From IMG/VR virus record IMGVR_UViG_3300042356_000098, positions 1 to 29,920 of that record: DNA of 29,920 bases; one strand, 5' to 3'. Source of the DNA: a virus. The translations under genes were made by a program, and so were the position numbers. This document shows positions 9,137 through 15,780 of this stretch, piece by piece. The notes below the pieces were generated by a model, which was not told the DNA's origin, did not search any database, and saw nothing but the letters and a program-made list of their open reading frames with translations. Positions within the stretch are counted from its first letter, which is position 1. Each line of letters opens with the position of its first letter.

Positions 9137-9939
9137 ACTTGTCTACTTAAAGTAGTTTGGAATTTTTGAACGGCTAAATATAGGTTTGATGCTTCTGTTG
9201 GTGTTAGTCCATCTCCAATAGATGTAAAAGCAAATTGCTTATTTGAAAACTCTCCACTATTAGCTCCAAGTAGATATAAATTACCACTTGGTAACGCTAC
9301 ACTATTTTTTGTCATAGTGTGTATTTCAGTACCATTTTTATATAAATTTTGAGTAGTTGAAGATTTTCTATTATATGTAAATAAACCTAAACTTGCATTT
9401 GTTGTGCTTGTAATACCATAAGGTGGTGCTGAATTCATAAGATAATATTGTTTACTATCAGTAAACTTCAAGTAGCCTATATAAAAAGAAGAAACTGGAG
9501 AAAATTGTGTGACTCCAAAATCTGCTTTTGTATTTGTTGCATCTGTTCTTGAATATATAGATACAGAAGTATCATTTAAACTTAACTTAGCTAATGGAGA
9601 TATAAAGGTATCCGCATACCCATTAAAATTATTACCTAAAACACCATTACTTGAATGAGTTAACCCACCAAAAAAAGCTAATCTAAATGCAGCGTCTAAA
9701 TCTCTTGGGTCTTTCAAGTTGAATTTATGAGTTGTAGCAGTACCACCAACAAATGGATATATTGCTTTCATCTTTGACCAAATGTTATAAGTCTTTAATT
9801 CAATACATAAAGTGTTTATTGCAGTAGTTATAGTTGAATCAGTTATTCCAGTGGCAGTCAAAAAAGCTTCTGCTTCTGGGTCTAATGGTTGACTCAAAAA
9901 AGCCAAACGATTATAAAGCGAATATCCGTATCCGTACAT
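9133..9939 (-). CDS. Probable tail fibre / receptor-binding protein with LamG-like beta sandwich
   Basis: 268 residues. Residues about 20-45 form a helical segment (DPEAEAFLTATGITDSTI) and residues about 55-85 contain the YPFVGGTATTHKFNL and DPRDLDAAFRL blocks that I recognise as recurrent in Bacteroidota phage adhesin-like proteins. The remainder is beta-rich and resembles a concanavalin/LamG-like lectin fold. It probably helps bind the host surface (inference). It lies at the start of the tail operon after the 90-residue gene. Confidence 0.55.
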   Translation of the reverse strand: MYGYGYSLYNRLAFLSQPLDPEAEAFLTATGITDSTITTAINTLCIELKTYNIWSKMKAIYPFVGGTATTHKFNLKDPRDLDAAFRLAFFGGLTHSSNGVLGNNFNGYADTFISPLAKLSLNDTSVSIYSRTDATNTKADFGVTQFSPVSSFYIGYLKFTDSKQYYLMNSAPPYGITSTTNASLGLFTYNRKSSTTQNLYKNGTEIHTMTKNSVALPSGNLYLLGANSGEFSNKQFAFTSIGDGLTPTEASNLYLAVQKFQTTLSRQV

Positions 9940-9940
9940 C

Positions 9941-10213
9941 TTAACCTAATACTAAAGCGATTGAACCACTTGTTAAAGTCACTCCGCTAAATTGCACATC
10001 GTTAATTGGTGTGATGATTGCACCAGCTTTAATTGCTTTTGTTGCGTCTGCTAAGTACGTACTCTTTACATCCGAACCAGCAACACGAATAGAACTAAAG
10101 ATAGTATCTTCAAGTACTACAATTGCATCAATCGTCTTGTTTGTTGCAGTTGTGTTGTTTAAAATATAACTCCCATTGTTAGCGACCAATTCGCCCATTA
10201 AATTTGTTCCCAT
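9941..10213 (-). CDS. Small structural-type protein of unknown function
   Basis: 90 residues, rich in Ala, Thr, Val and Ile, with almost no charged residues, and predicted as beta strands. Similar short proteins often sit beside tail or adhesin genes in Bacteroidota phages, perhaps as a decoration or fibre-attachment subunit; I cannot be more specific. It is the first gene behind the candidate late promoter at 10233-10261 and so heads the tail operon. There is a 1-nt gap to the adhesin gene. Confidence 0.6.
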   Translation of the reverse strand: MGTNLMGELVANNGSYILNNTTATNKTIDAIVVLEDTIFSSIRVAGSDVKSTYLADATKAIKAGAIITPINDVQFSGVTLTSGSIALVLG

Positions 10214-10232
10214 CTTATTTGTTTTTTATTTA

Positions 10233-10261
10233 TATTGTTTAAAATTTCAATTGTGTTTTAG
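10233..10261 (-). promoter_or_regulatory. Candidate late promoter of the tail operon
   Basis: CTAAAC (10261-10256), 16 nt, then ACAATAT (10239-10233), 19 nt before the ATG at 10213. The -35-like part overlaps the TerL stop codon. The 16 bases starting at ACAATAT are identical to those at the 12401 site. Confidence 0.6.
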
Positions 10262-11409
10262 AATGCCATATACGCATCGTCTGAATAATACATCTCTCGT
10301 ATGTAAGTTGTAGCGTATCGAACCGCATCCATAGCATCGTCAAATAGTTTTACTGGCTCATCTGTTATAATATCTCCGACTTTCTTCCATTTGTAATTAT
10401 CGTATTCTTTTTTCAATGGTGGATAGTCCTCAGCAAATACTCCGAACGTCTTAACATTATCAATTCCTTTTTTAACTACCTTATTAGCATTGCCTACATT
10501 GTACCCAGCCGTTTGTAATTCTGCAATAATTTCTGGTCGTGAGTAATCAGCTAAGATGTCAGCGTACTTGTCAATTCCTAATTGGTCAAACCTTTCAATT
10601 AATTGTGTGGTTGTCAAGTATGATTCGTATATAATTGGTTCAATGTAGATGTCTTTGTCGCAATAGTAAACTTTAACCAATGCCGTAGGGTGGTTGTAAC
10701 CAAAATCCAAACCATAAACAAAATTAACAAATCGTGGTTCTCTATGTTTTACAAATGTCCAATTCGAGTATATATTTAATTTACTTACTGCTTTCTCTCC
10801 AAGTGCGTAAATCTGATACAACGCTTCGTCTGTTCTTTGCAAGTCTTCAATCTGACGTTTGATTGATTCTGGCAAGAATGGATTGTCTTTGTATGTTGAT
10901 TTAATTAAGATGCTTTCACTTTCAGGCAAGTCATACAACCAAGAAGCGGATTCAGATGGATTGTAATCGAATATAAGTTTTGATTCCGTTCTCATATTCA
11001 ATTGTTGAAAATCCTCAAACCATAATTCATTCGCTTCATTGCACCATCCTATATCACGTTTCCGACCTCGTATCTTTTGCTCATCGTCAACACTAAAGAA
11101 CTCTACAATTGAACCATTTGCGAATCGGTAGATATTCTCACTCATATTGTGGTTGCTCTTTTCGTACAAGTCTAAGTCTTTAAGCACCTCAAAGAAATCT
11201 CGCATCACGGTTGCACGTAACGCTGGAAACGTTTTACGAACTATTGACACCACTTTGTTGCTATGTGATAAGCAATATACAATTAACAACTGACAAAGCG
11301 AATAAGTCTTGCTTGAACGTGAACCGCCTTGATTAATTAAAAAGCGAATAGAATTGTCTTCTAAGGCTTTATAGTTCTTTTCAAATACTTTCGTTGCCTT
11401 GATATTCAT
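10258..11409 (-). CDS. terL: Terminase large subunit
   Basis: 383 residues. It is the ATP-driven motor and nuclease that packages DNA into proheads. ATPase domain: Walker A GGSRSSKT (28-35), and a Walker B-like segment ending in WCNEANEL with candidate catalytic Glu125. The RNase H-like nuclease domain has acidic residues in YGLDFGYN (Asp235), ILADYSR (Asp288) and FDDAMDAVRY (Asp361). The overall type matches the PBSX/Terminase_3 family. It overlaps the 57-residue gene by 29 nt and follows TerS. No intein or frameshift is seen. Confidence 0.93.
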   Translation of the reverse strand: MNIKATKVFEKNYKALEDNSIRFLINQGGSRSSKTYSLCQLLIVYCLSHSNKVVSIVRKTFPALRATVMRDFFEVLKDLDLYEKSNHNMSENIYRFANGSIVEFFSVDDEQKIRGRKRDIGWCNEANELWFEDFQQLNMRTESKLIFDYNPSESASWLYDLPESESILIKSTYKDNPFLPESIKRQIEDLQRTDEALYQIYALGEKAVSKLNIYSNWTFVKHREPRFVNFVYGLDFGYNHPTALVKVYYCDKDIYIEPIIYESYLTTTQLIERFDQLGIDKYADILADYSRPEIIAELQTAGYNVGNANKVVKKGIDNVKTFGVFAEDYPPLKKEYDNYKWKKVGDIITDEPVKLFDDAMDAVRYATTYIREMYYSDDAYMAF

Positions 11410-11554
11410 TTGCAGTTTGAAACGCTATATGCAGTTTTAAAAGTTGTTGAGGGTCGTTTACTATGTTCTTGTCAATTGTAACTTGTTTGCCAGTTCTTTT
11501 GTAAATATAATCTTCTACAACTGCTATCATATAAATTGGATTATGATGCTTCAT
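11381..11554 (-). CDS. Small protein between TerS and TerL
   Basis: 57 residues from the ATG at 11554 (MKHHNPIYM); an ATG at 11566 would add four residues but overlaps TerS more. It overlaps TerS by 14 nt and TerL by 29 nt. It is helical with the segment VVEDYIYKRTGKQVTIDKN. The compact coupling suggests it is translated, but I recognise no family. Confidence 0.5.
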   Translation of the reverse strand: MKHHNPIYMIAVVEDYIYKRTGKQVTIDKNIVNDPQQLLKLHIAFQTANEYQGNESI

Positions 11555-11954
11555 TTGAACCCACAATAGTTATTTTAATATCGTTCACTTGTTGTCCTTG
11601 TGTGGTTACGTCTGTACGTTCAGTTAAGTTGTTTAGTCGTTGTGTAATTGATGGATTGAATTGTCCAACCATACCGCCCTCGATTTGGTCTGTTCTGATT
11701 TCATCCTCTATATGCGTACAGATTGTACGATACTCAATATATGAATTATCGGTATTTGAAAAATAATGAATTATAGTAAACCCTTTCTTATGGCAAAATG
11801 TTCTAAAACCAGACATTGTTAAAGGTGGTAAATGAAATTCAGACACTACTCCTTTTGGTGTTGCCTTTTGTATTTCTCTTGGTGTTAGACTTACTTTGTA
11901 CTCCTCGAATAGTTGGTACATTGCTTCTGGTGTCTTTATGTACTTTGGTTTCAT
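11541..11954 (-). CDS. terS: Terminase small subunit / DNA packaging protein
   Basis: 137 residues. It should bind phage DNA and load TerL. Recognisable blocks: KTPEAMYQLFEEYK near the N-terminus, HLPPLTMSGFRTFCHKKG (about 42-59), ICTHIEDEIRTDQIEGGMVG (about 79-98) and FNPSITQRLNNL, in the order seen in the gp3-like DNA packaging family common in Bacteroidota phages. It starts by ATGA overlap with the 58-residue gene upstream. Confidence 0.85.
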   Translation of the reverse strand: MKPKYIKTPEAMYQLFEEYKVSLTPREIQKATPKGVVSEFHLPPLTMSGFRTFCHKKGFTIIHYFSNTDNSYIEYRTICTHIEDEIRTDQIEGGMVGQFNPSITQRLNNLTERTDVTTQGQQVNDIKITIVGSNEAS

Positions 11955-12127
11955 TTGTAATGTTTTAGAAATTCGTCTTCACTTACCATATTGATTAATA
12001 CTTCGTGCGGTTCGTCAGATGTATATTCGTAAAAACAAACGTGTGAGTCTTCATCTACTATTGCATTGACCATTCTTTGCATTCTTTCGTACATTGAACG
12101 TGAATAGTGTATAATAAAGTATCTCAT
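11951..12127 (-). CDS. 58-residue protein of the packaging operon
   Basis: Short gene of 177 nt. The start ATG (12127) overlaps the stop of the upstream gene as ATGA, and its own TGA overlaps the TerS ATG in the same way, which is strong evidence that it is translated. The protein begins MRYFIIHYSRSMYERMQRM and has an acidic C-terminal half. Function unknown; by position it may assist packaging or its expression. Confidence 0.7.
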   Translation of the reverse strand: MRYFIIHYSRSMYERMQRMVNAIVDEDSHVCFYEYTSDEPHEVLINMVSEDEFLKHYK

Positions 12128-12387
12128 TGTACTTTCTTTTTACGTGTTGTTTTCTTTACTGGTGCTTCAATAATTTCAGTAATTGCATCTATTACCTCTT
12201 GTGAAGTTGGTTTAAATTCTGGTTCGTGCGATTCGACCTTTTCGTCTTCAAATAAATGCGTGTAACCTAAAGCAATAAGTCTTCTTTGTTGCATTGGTTT
12301 TATAGTGTTTAAGTCTATTTTAATCATACCCAAAATTCCATCGTTAATAGTTATTACTTTGCCTTTGTATTCTTCTTTAACTTTCAT
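12124..12387 (-). CDS. 87-residue protein heading the packaging operon
   Basis: The start MKVKEEY at 12387 is preferred over one at 12420: it follows the stop of the sigma-like gene, and the candidate late promoter at 12401-12429 would place its transcript start downstream of 12401. The N-terminal part (GKVITINDGILG, then IKPMQQRRLIALGYTHLF) is a recurrent pattern in Bacteroidota phage genomes. The tail is Lys/Arg-rich (KKTTRKKK). Function unknown. Confidence 0.65.
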   Translation of the reverse strand: MKVKEEYKGKVITINDGILGMIKIDLNTIKPMQQRRLIALGYTHLFEDEKVESHEPEFKPTSQEVIDAITEIIEAPVKKTTRKKKVQ

Positions 12388-12394
12388 ATCGTTT

Positions 12395-12910
12395 TTATTT
12401 ATATTGTCCGTACTTTTCAAAATGTTTTATTGATTCCAGCATCTCGTTAATCATAAAATGTGCTGATGTGTGACTGATTCCAAAATGCTTAGCAATCGTG
12501 CGACCAGTAGAAATCTGCTTATCGTAATACGTCTCAAAGAATATCAGCTTAATTTTATCGGTTATTTGTCCTCTATAATTTTCTAATATCTCTAATCTGT
12601 CACTAAACTTAATTTCGTCTTCAAGTGAATCGTCAATTGAATCTGGTATATATTCGTTCTCAACTGAATTTATTATCTCTTTCTTTGAATCTGACTGCCA
12701 TAATAACTCACATTTGATTAAATGCAAAAACATTGCCTTTGCTTCGTGTTCTTCTTTGTACTGGTATTTAGATTCACTTGCTTTGATGTAAGCGTTGTTT
12801 ATAATCGTATCAATGTCAAGTTGTGAATTTAATCTGCTGACAAAATACCTTGTATAACGATTTATTTCATCGTAGTTTTTGGTAATATAGTTATTTAGTA
12901 ATGCTATCAT
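12395..12910 (-). CDS. ECF-type sigma-factor-like transcription regulator
   Basis: 171 residues. The N-terminal half (about 5-75) has the pattern of sigma region 2: a helix around LNNYITKNYDEINRYTRYF, then DIDTIINNAYIKASES, then AMFLHLIKCELLWQSDSKK. After an acidic linker (about 80-105), the C-terminal part (115-165) fits region 4, with a helix-turn-helix in TIAKHFGISHTSAHFMINEM. Known role of the family: redirects RNA polymerase to its own promoters. Inferred role: switch to late transcription, because five late operons share an unusual promoter-like motif. An RinA-like regulator is the alternative. One late motif lies inside the last codons of this gene. Confidence 0.6.
   Translation of the reverse strand: MIALLNNYITKNYDEINRYTRYFVSRLNSQLDIDTIINNAYIKASESKYQYKEEHEAKAMFLHLIKCELLWQSDSKKEIINSVENEYIPDSIDDSLEDEIKFSDRLEILENYRGQITDKIKLIFFETYYDKQISTGRTIAKHFGISHTSAHFMINEMLESIKHFEKYGQYK
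12401..12429 (-). promoter_or_regulatory. Candidate late promoter of the packaging operon
   Basis: TAAAAC (12429-12424), 16 nt, then ACAATAT (12407-12401) inside the 3' end of the sigma-like gene, 13 nt before the ATG at 12387. Identical spacing to the four other sites. Confidence 0.6.
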
Positions 12911-13097
12911 ACCAATTGTAAAAGTCTTTTATCCAAATTCTGCGTCTTACTTGACTGCAAAAGCATTCTTTCTCTTTCTCTCCAGTTACTCGAATACGAA
13001 TAACAGATAGTTTTATGCAACTTGTTTTCGCTGACTTTATAATTGGGTCAGCATCTCGCAACTTTTCGATTAGTTCTATTTCAGTTTCTGTAAACAT
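12891..13097 (-). CDS. 68-residue Cys-containing protein of the sigma operon
   Basis: The start MFTETEIEL at 13097 is preferred; the longer frame to 13193 would mostly overlap the membrane-protein gene. It begins with a helix (TEIELIEKLRDADPIIKSAKTSC), then a basic strand region and a CFCSQVRRRIWIKDFYNW segment. It overlaps the gene before it by 22 nt and the sigma-like gene by 20 nt. It could be a small regulator of its sigma neighbour; there is no direct evidence. Confidence 0.55.
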   Translation of the reverse strand: MFTETEIELIEKLRDADPIIKSAKTSCIKLSVIRIRVTGEKEKECFCSQVRRRIWIKDFYNWYDSITK

Positions 13098-13324
13098 AGT
13101 TGAGTAGTGTATCCGATTAATGAAACAAAACAAGCCATAAAAAAGTCTTGAAAATAAAAAAGTGCAAACCAAAAAGATAAGCACTTCATACAACTAACTG
13201 CGGAATATATCGCATCGGTGTATTTATTGACCTCAATCTGTAAAAATAACCTATCAAATTGACGTTGTAATGGCTCAAAATTAGCAAACCACCACGAAAA
13301 AGAAATTAAAAATAGTACTTCCAT
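13076..13324 (-). CDS. Small membrane protein, first gene of the sigma operon
   Basis: 82 residues. Hydrophobic segments lie at about 2-15 (LFLISFSWWF) and 47-75 (CLSFWFALFYF...FMACFVSLIGY), with a CMKC pair at the second. A KCLSFW motif recurs in small membrane proteins of flavobacterial phages. Function unknown; superinfection control or a holin-like role are options. The -7 box at 13330-13337 ends 5 nt before the ATG, so the transcript may be nearly leaderless. Confidence 0.65.
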   Translation of the reverse strand: MEVLFLISFSWWFANFEPLQRQFDRLFLQIEVNKYTDAIYSAVSCMKCLSFWFALFYFQDFFMACFVSLIGYTTQLCLQKLK

Positions 13325-13329
13325 ATTTG

Positions 13330-13337
13330 CAAATATA
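13330..13337 (-). promoter_or_regulatory. Host-type -7 box of the sigma operon
   Basis: TATATTTG on the minus strand, 5 nt before the ATG at 13324. The expected -33 TTG is not present at 19-20 nt, so extra activation may be needed. Two tandem palindromic repeats lie just upstream. Confidence 0.55.
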
Positions 13338-13362
13338 AAATATTGTATTATAGACGAAACAT

Positions 13363-13437
13363 TTTGTTAATAAGTTATACTATATAAGGTATAAAATCAA
13401 TACTTTGTTAATAAATTATATCAATTATGGTATAAAA
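13363..13437. repeat. Two tandem 41-bp-spaced repeats, each with a palindrome
   Basis: TTTGTTAATAA-rich units start at 13363 and 13404 and match at about 28 of 34 positions. Each contains a TTATA(C/T)-N8-GTATAA dyad (13375-13394 and 13416-13435). Spacing of 41 bp is close to four helical turns. They lie between the tRNA-like gene and the promoter of the sigma operon, as operators or origin iterons might. Confidence 0.55.
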
Positions 13438-13441
13438 AAGT

Positions 13442-13571
13442 AGTCAGGACAGGACTCGAACCTGTATGATATTTAGCATTTCGGAAAAATATCTATCTTC
13501 TATAAGCACCATATGTTAGATGTATCGGAGTTTAACCAATAAACGGCGTCTACCAATTCCGCCACCTGACT
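13442..13571 (-). tRNA. Atypical tRNA, Leu-like, 130 nt; anticodon not assignable
   Basis: Seen: a perfect 7-bp acceptor stem (AGTCAGG with CCTGACT), followed by A at the discriminator position, no encoded CCA, a T-arm ACAGG-TTCGAGT-CCTGT with a 5-bp stem, and a D-arm GCGGAATTGGTAGACGC that is standard for tRNA-Leu. Between D-arm and T-arm lie 80 nt instead of about 33. One possible anticodon arm is TATTGG-TTAAACT-CCGATA, which would read AAA; another fold pairs GTTTA with a TAAAT near the T-arm and implies an insertion in the anticodon loop. A 7-bp hairpin GATATTT/AAATATC lies in the extra region. A run of T follows the 3' end. Host tRNA decay, an intron, or a tRNA mimic are all possible. 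Confidence 0.6.
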
Positions 13572-13579
13572 ATTTATTT

Positions 13580-13587
13580 CAAATATA
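13580..13587 (-). promoter_or_regulatory. Host-type -7 box of the tRNA-like gene
   Basis: TATATTTG on the minus strand, 8 nt upstream of the tRNA 5' end, so the primary transcript would start almost at the mature end. It lies just after the NinG stop codon. Confidence 0.5.
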
Positions 13588-13592
13588 ATAAT

Positions 13593-14126
13593 TTAATTTA
13601 ATTCCTTACATTTTCTTTTATAATATTCTGCAAGTTCTTTTAACTCGTCTTTTGTGTACTTTCTTGTTATGTAAGCACGTTCACGTAACATAGTAAATTC
13701 ATCCGCTCCTATCTTGTTTTCTAAGTGTATTCCGTATTCAATTAGATTTCCAGATAATTGTACATTACACTTGTAGCAACTTGAATGAACGTTGTTTTCG
13801 TCAAATCTGACGTTGGTATGCGTACCAGCAGAATAGTAATGCGATGCGTGTGTTACTCCGTTTATTCTTTTTTGGCAAGATATACATACTTTTCCCTTAT
13901 CTCTTAAGTTAATATATCGGTTGAAGTGTTGTTGAGCTATCTTAAAGTAGTCTTGTAACGTCATAATACTATCTTTTAACGCTTTCTTACGCACTTTCTT
14001 TATCTTTTCAAGGTTCTTTATTGCTTGACGTGTTTTAGTGCATACGTAACACAAAGAATCTGTACTCCTATATGGTATAAAAATAGTGCTACACTCTTTG
14101 CATTTCTTTTCAAAAATATTTTTCAT
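13593..14126 (-). CDS. ninG: NinG/Rap-like recombination nuclease
   Basis: 177 residues. A zinc-binding N-terminus (KCKECSTIF, then LCYVCTK) is followed by a basic coiled helix, then an HNH-like core with CISCQK, HASHYYSAG, NVHSSCYKCN. This order of Cys and His motifs is that of lambda NinG (Rap), which cleaves recombination intermediates such as Holliday junctions. It overlaps the HNH gene as ATGA, and the operon ends here before the tRNA-like gene. Confidence 0.85.
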   Translation of the reverse strand: MKNIFEKKCKECSTIFIPYRSTDSLCYVCTKTRQAIKNLEKIKKVRKKALKDSIMTLQDYFKIAQQHFNRYINLRDKGKVCISCQKRINGVTHASHYYSAGTHTNVRFDENNVHSSCYKCNVQLSGNLIEYGIHLENKIGADEFTMLRERAYITRKYTKDELKELAEYYKRKCKELN

Positions 14127-14815
14127 AATAAATTTAATTGTTTTGTAATTATTTTAGCACCTTTCATTTGATTATCTTCTGCCCATAATGGTTGAAAGTT
14201 TGTATAGTGATTTAATCTTATTACATCTTCTTCTGTTTTTGCAGTTGCTATTGGTACAATGTGGTCAAGATGCCATTCTCCATAATTTTCTAAAGTCATA
14301 CCTTTTGTAAATTGTGATTTAATATAATCTTTAAACTCTAAAAAATTACATCCAAGTATTTCTTCACTTTTTAATGTTTTACTAAACTTTGAATTTGTTT
14401 TTTTAAAACTTCTATATACAATATTTCTTACATTGCATTTAAATTTAAACATTGAATCTTCTTTTCTTTTTTGTTTATAATAAATTTTAAAGTATTCTCT
14501 TTTTTTATCTTTATTCTCTAATCTATATTTTTTATGATATTCTTTTAACTTATCTTTATTTAAGATATTATAATTTTTAGAATATATACTTTTTTCTTGT
14601 TTTCTATTATTATGGTATTCTTTAATTTTTTCTTTATTTTTTATATTATATAATTTATGCCTTTCATTTATTGCTTCTCTATTATTTAAATAATGTTTTT
14701 TACTTATTTCGTTTTTGCATTTTTTACAAGCATAAAATAATCCATCTAAAGTTCTTTTGTCTTTACTAAAATCAATTAAATCTTTTGATTCTTTACATTT
14801 TCCACAAGTCTTCAT
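14123..14815 (-). CDS. HNH endonuclease, probably selfish
   Basis: 230 residues. N-terminal zinc finger Cys4, Cys7, Cys30, Cys33; then a long Lys/Tyr/Asn-rich helical array (about 40-125) with repeats such as NKEKIKEYH, and a C-terminal HNH domain around WHLDHIVPIA and NFQPLWAEDNQMKG. Free-standing HNH genes of this kind are common homing endonucleases in phages. The extreme Lys/Asn and AT bias differs from its neighbours. ATGA overlaps on both sides keep it translationally coupled to the operon. Confidence 0.8.
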   Translation of the reverse strand: MKTCGKCKESKDLIDFSKDKRTLDGLFYACKKCKNEISKKHYLNNREAINERHKLYNIKNKEKIKEYHNNRKQEKSIYSKNYNILNKDKLKEYHKKYRLENKDKKREYFKIYYKQKRKEDSMFKFKCNVRNIVYRSFKKTNSKFSKTLKSEEILGCNFLEFKDYIKSQFTKGMTLENYGEWHLDHIVPIATAKTEEDVIRLNHYTNFQPLWAEDNQMKGAKIITKQLNLL

Positions 14816-15105
14816 ATTCCATTCGTTAAATTTTCGTTTATCTTTTTCAACTGCTCTACTTCTCTTGTCAACTCCATTACTTTTTTATGTTCTGCATATA
14901 GTAATGTTTGATATTGTTTGTTTTCGTCTACTAAAATGTTAAAAGTAGTTCGTGCGTCTTGCAGAAAATCAAAATGTTTTTGCATAGATTCAATTAAATC
15001 TGTACGATGTGCGTTCTTTTTTTTAATGTCGTCTATTGAAATCTGTAAAGACTGCGTTAACGATTCAAAAGTTATTGATGCTTCTATGATTGCTATCTGT
15101 TTCAA
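14812..15105 (-). CDS. Coiled-coil protein, function unknown
   Basis: 97 residues, almost entirely helical with heptad-like spacing (SLTQSLQISIDDI, then VMELTREVEQLKKINENL). No enzymatic motif. ATGA overlaps tie it to the HNH gene and to the cytosine methyltransferase gene. It might be a partner or adaptor for a replication or modification protein. Confidence 0.65.
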   Translation of the reverse strand: MKQIAIIEASITFESLTQSLQISIDDIKKKNAHRTDLIESMQKHFDFLQDARTTFNILVDENKQYQTLLYAEHKKVMELTREVEQLKKINENLTNGI

Positions 15106-15770
15106 AATAATTCCATTTGATTTGTGTTACTTTTGTTTACTATATTTAATGCAGTTTCAAATATAGTCTTTCCTGCTTCATAATCTACCAGGTTACGTGC
15201 CATTTTTACAATTGATTGACTGCCATTGTATTTTTTAAAATCATAATCGTGAAATTTACACAAAGATTCTAACTCATTTTTTTCTTGTGATATTTTAAAA
15301 CCTCTGTCATTTACTTCATTAGGTAAAATAAAGTTTGTCCAATATAAATGTCTACCTCTTTTTTGTGCTTGAATTAATGGTTCATAGTATGGTATTACAT
15401 TTTCAACTACAAATTTTCCACTTTTATAATAATGTTGTAAAAACAAAATTTCTTCATATAATTTTAAATCAGCATATATTGGTTGTGTTGTTGTTTCATA
15501 GTTTGAGCTATTCCAATACCTTGCTCTACTATGACTCGGACAAGGTGGCGAACTCCATATAAAATCAAACTCTTTAAAATGGTCTAACAAGTATTGGTGC
15601 GCATCTGCAACTATTACTTTATCATTTGGGAATCTTTCTTGATATAATTTAGCAGCAATCTCATCTAATTCTACTGCGGTTACTTCTATTTCGATACCTG
15701 CTTGTATTGCTACTTCATCCCACTTGTATCTGTTTCCGCCTAAACAAGCGTATAAGTTTAAAATTTTCAT
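15102..15770 (-). CDS. DNA cytosine-5 methyltransferase, compact
   Basis: 222 residues. Motif I-like LYACLGGNRYKW (6-17), motif IV with the catalytic Cys77 in SSPPCPSHS, motif VI ENV (123-125), motif VIII-like QKRGR (136-140), and a C-terminal motif around SQSIVKMARNL (184-194). Family reaction: C5 methylation of cytosine in DNA with S-adenosylmethionine. The target recognition region between VIII and IX is only about 40 residues, much shorter than in M.HhaI. The last residues are QMELF, a QxxLF clamp-binding pattern. Likely protects phage DNA from restriction (inference). Confidence 0.8.
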   Translation of the reverse strand: MKILNLYACLGGNRYKWDEVAIQAGIEIEVTAVELDEIAAKLYQERFPNDKVIVADAHQYLLDHFKEFDFIWSSPPCPSHSRARYWNSSNYETTTQPIYADLKLYEEILFLQHYYKSGKFVVENVIPYYEPLIQAQKRGRHLYWTNFILPNEVNDRGFKISQEKNELESLCKFHDYDFKKYNGSQSIVKMARNLVDYEAGKTIFETALNIVNKSNTNQMELF

Positions 15771-15780
15771 ATTTTATTAT

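Noticed and set aside
13098-13193. Longer start for the 68-residue gene giving a membrane segment
   Set aside because: It overlaps the membrane-protein gene in another frame almost entirely; the hydrophobic part is a shadow of that gene.
13442-13571. tmRNA or CRISPR-associated RNA as explanation of the long tRNA-like gene
   Set aside because: The D-arm is complete and Leu-like, unlike tmRNA, and there is no CRISPR array or Cas gene in the window.
13442-13571. tRNA 3' end as a phage attachment site
   Set aside because: No integrase or repressor gene was found in the whole circular genome.
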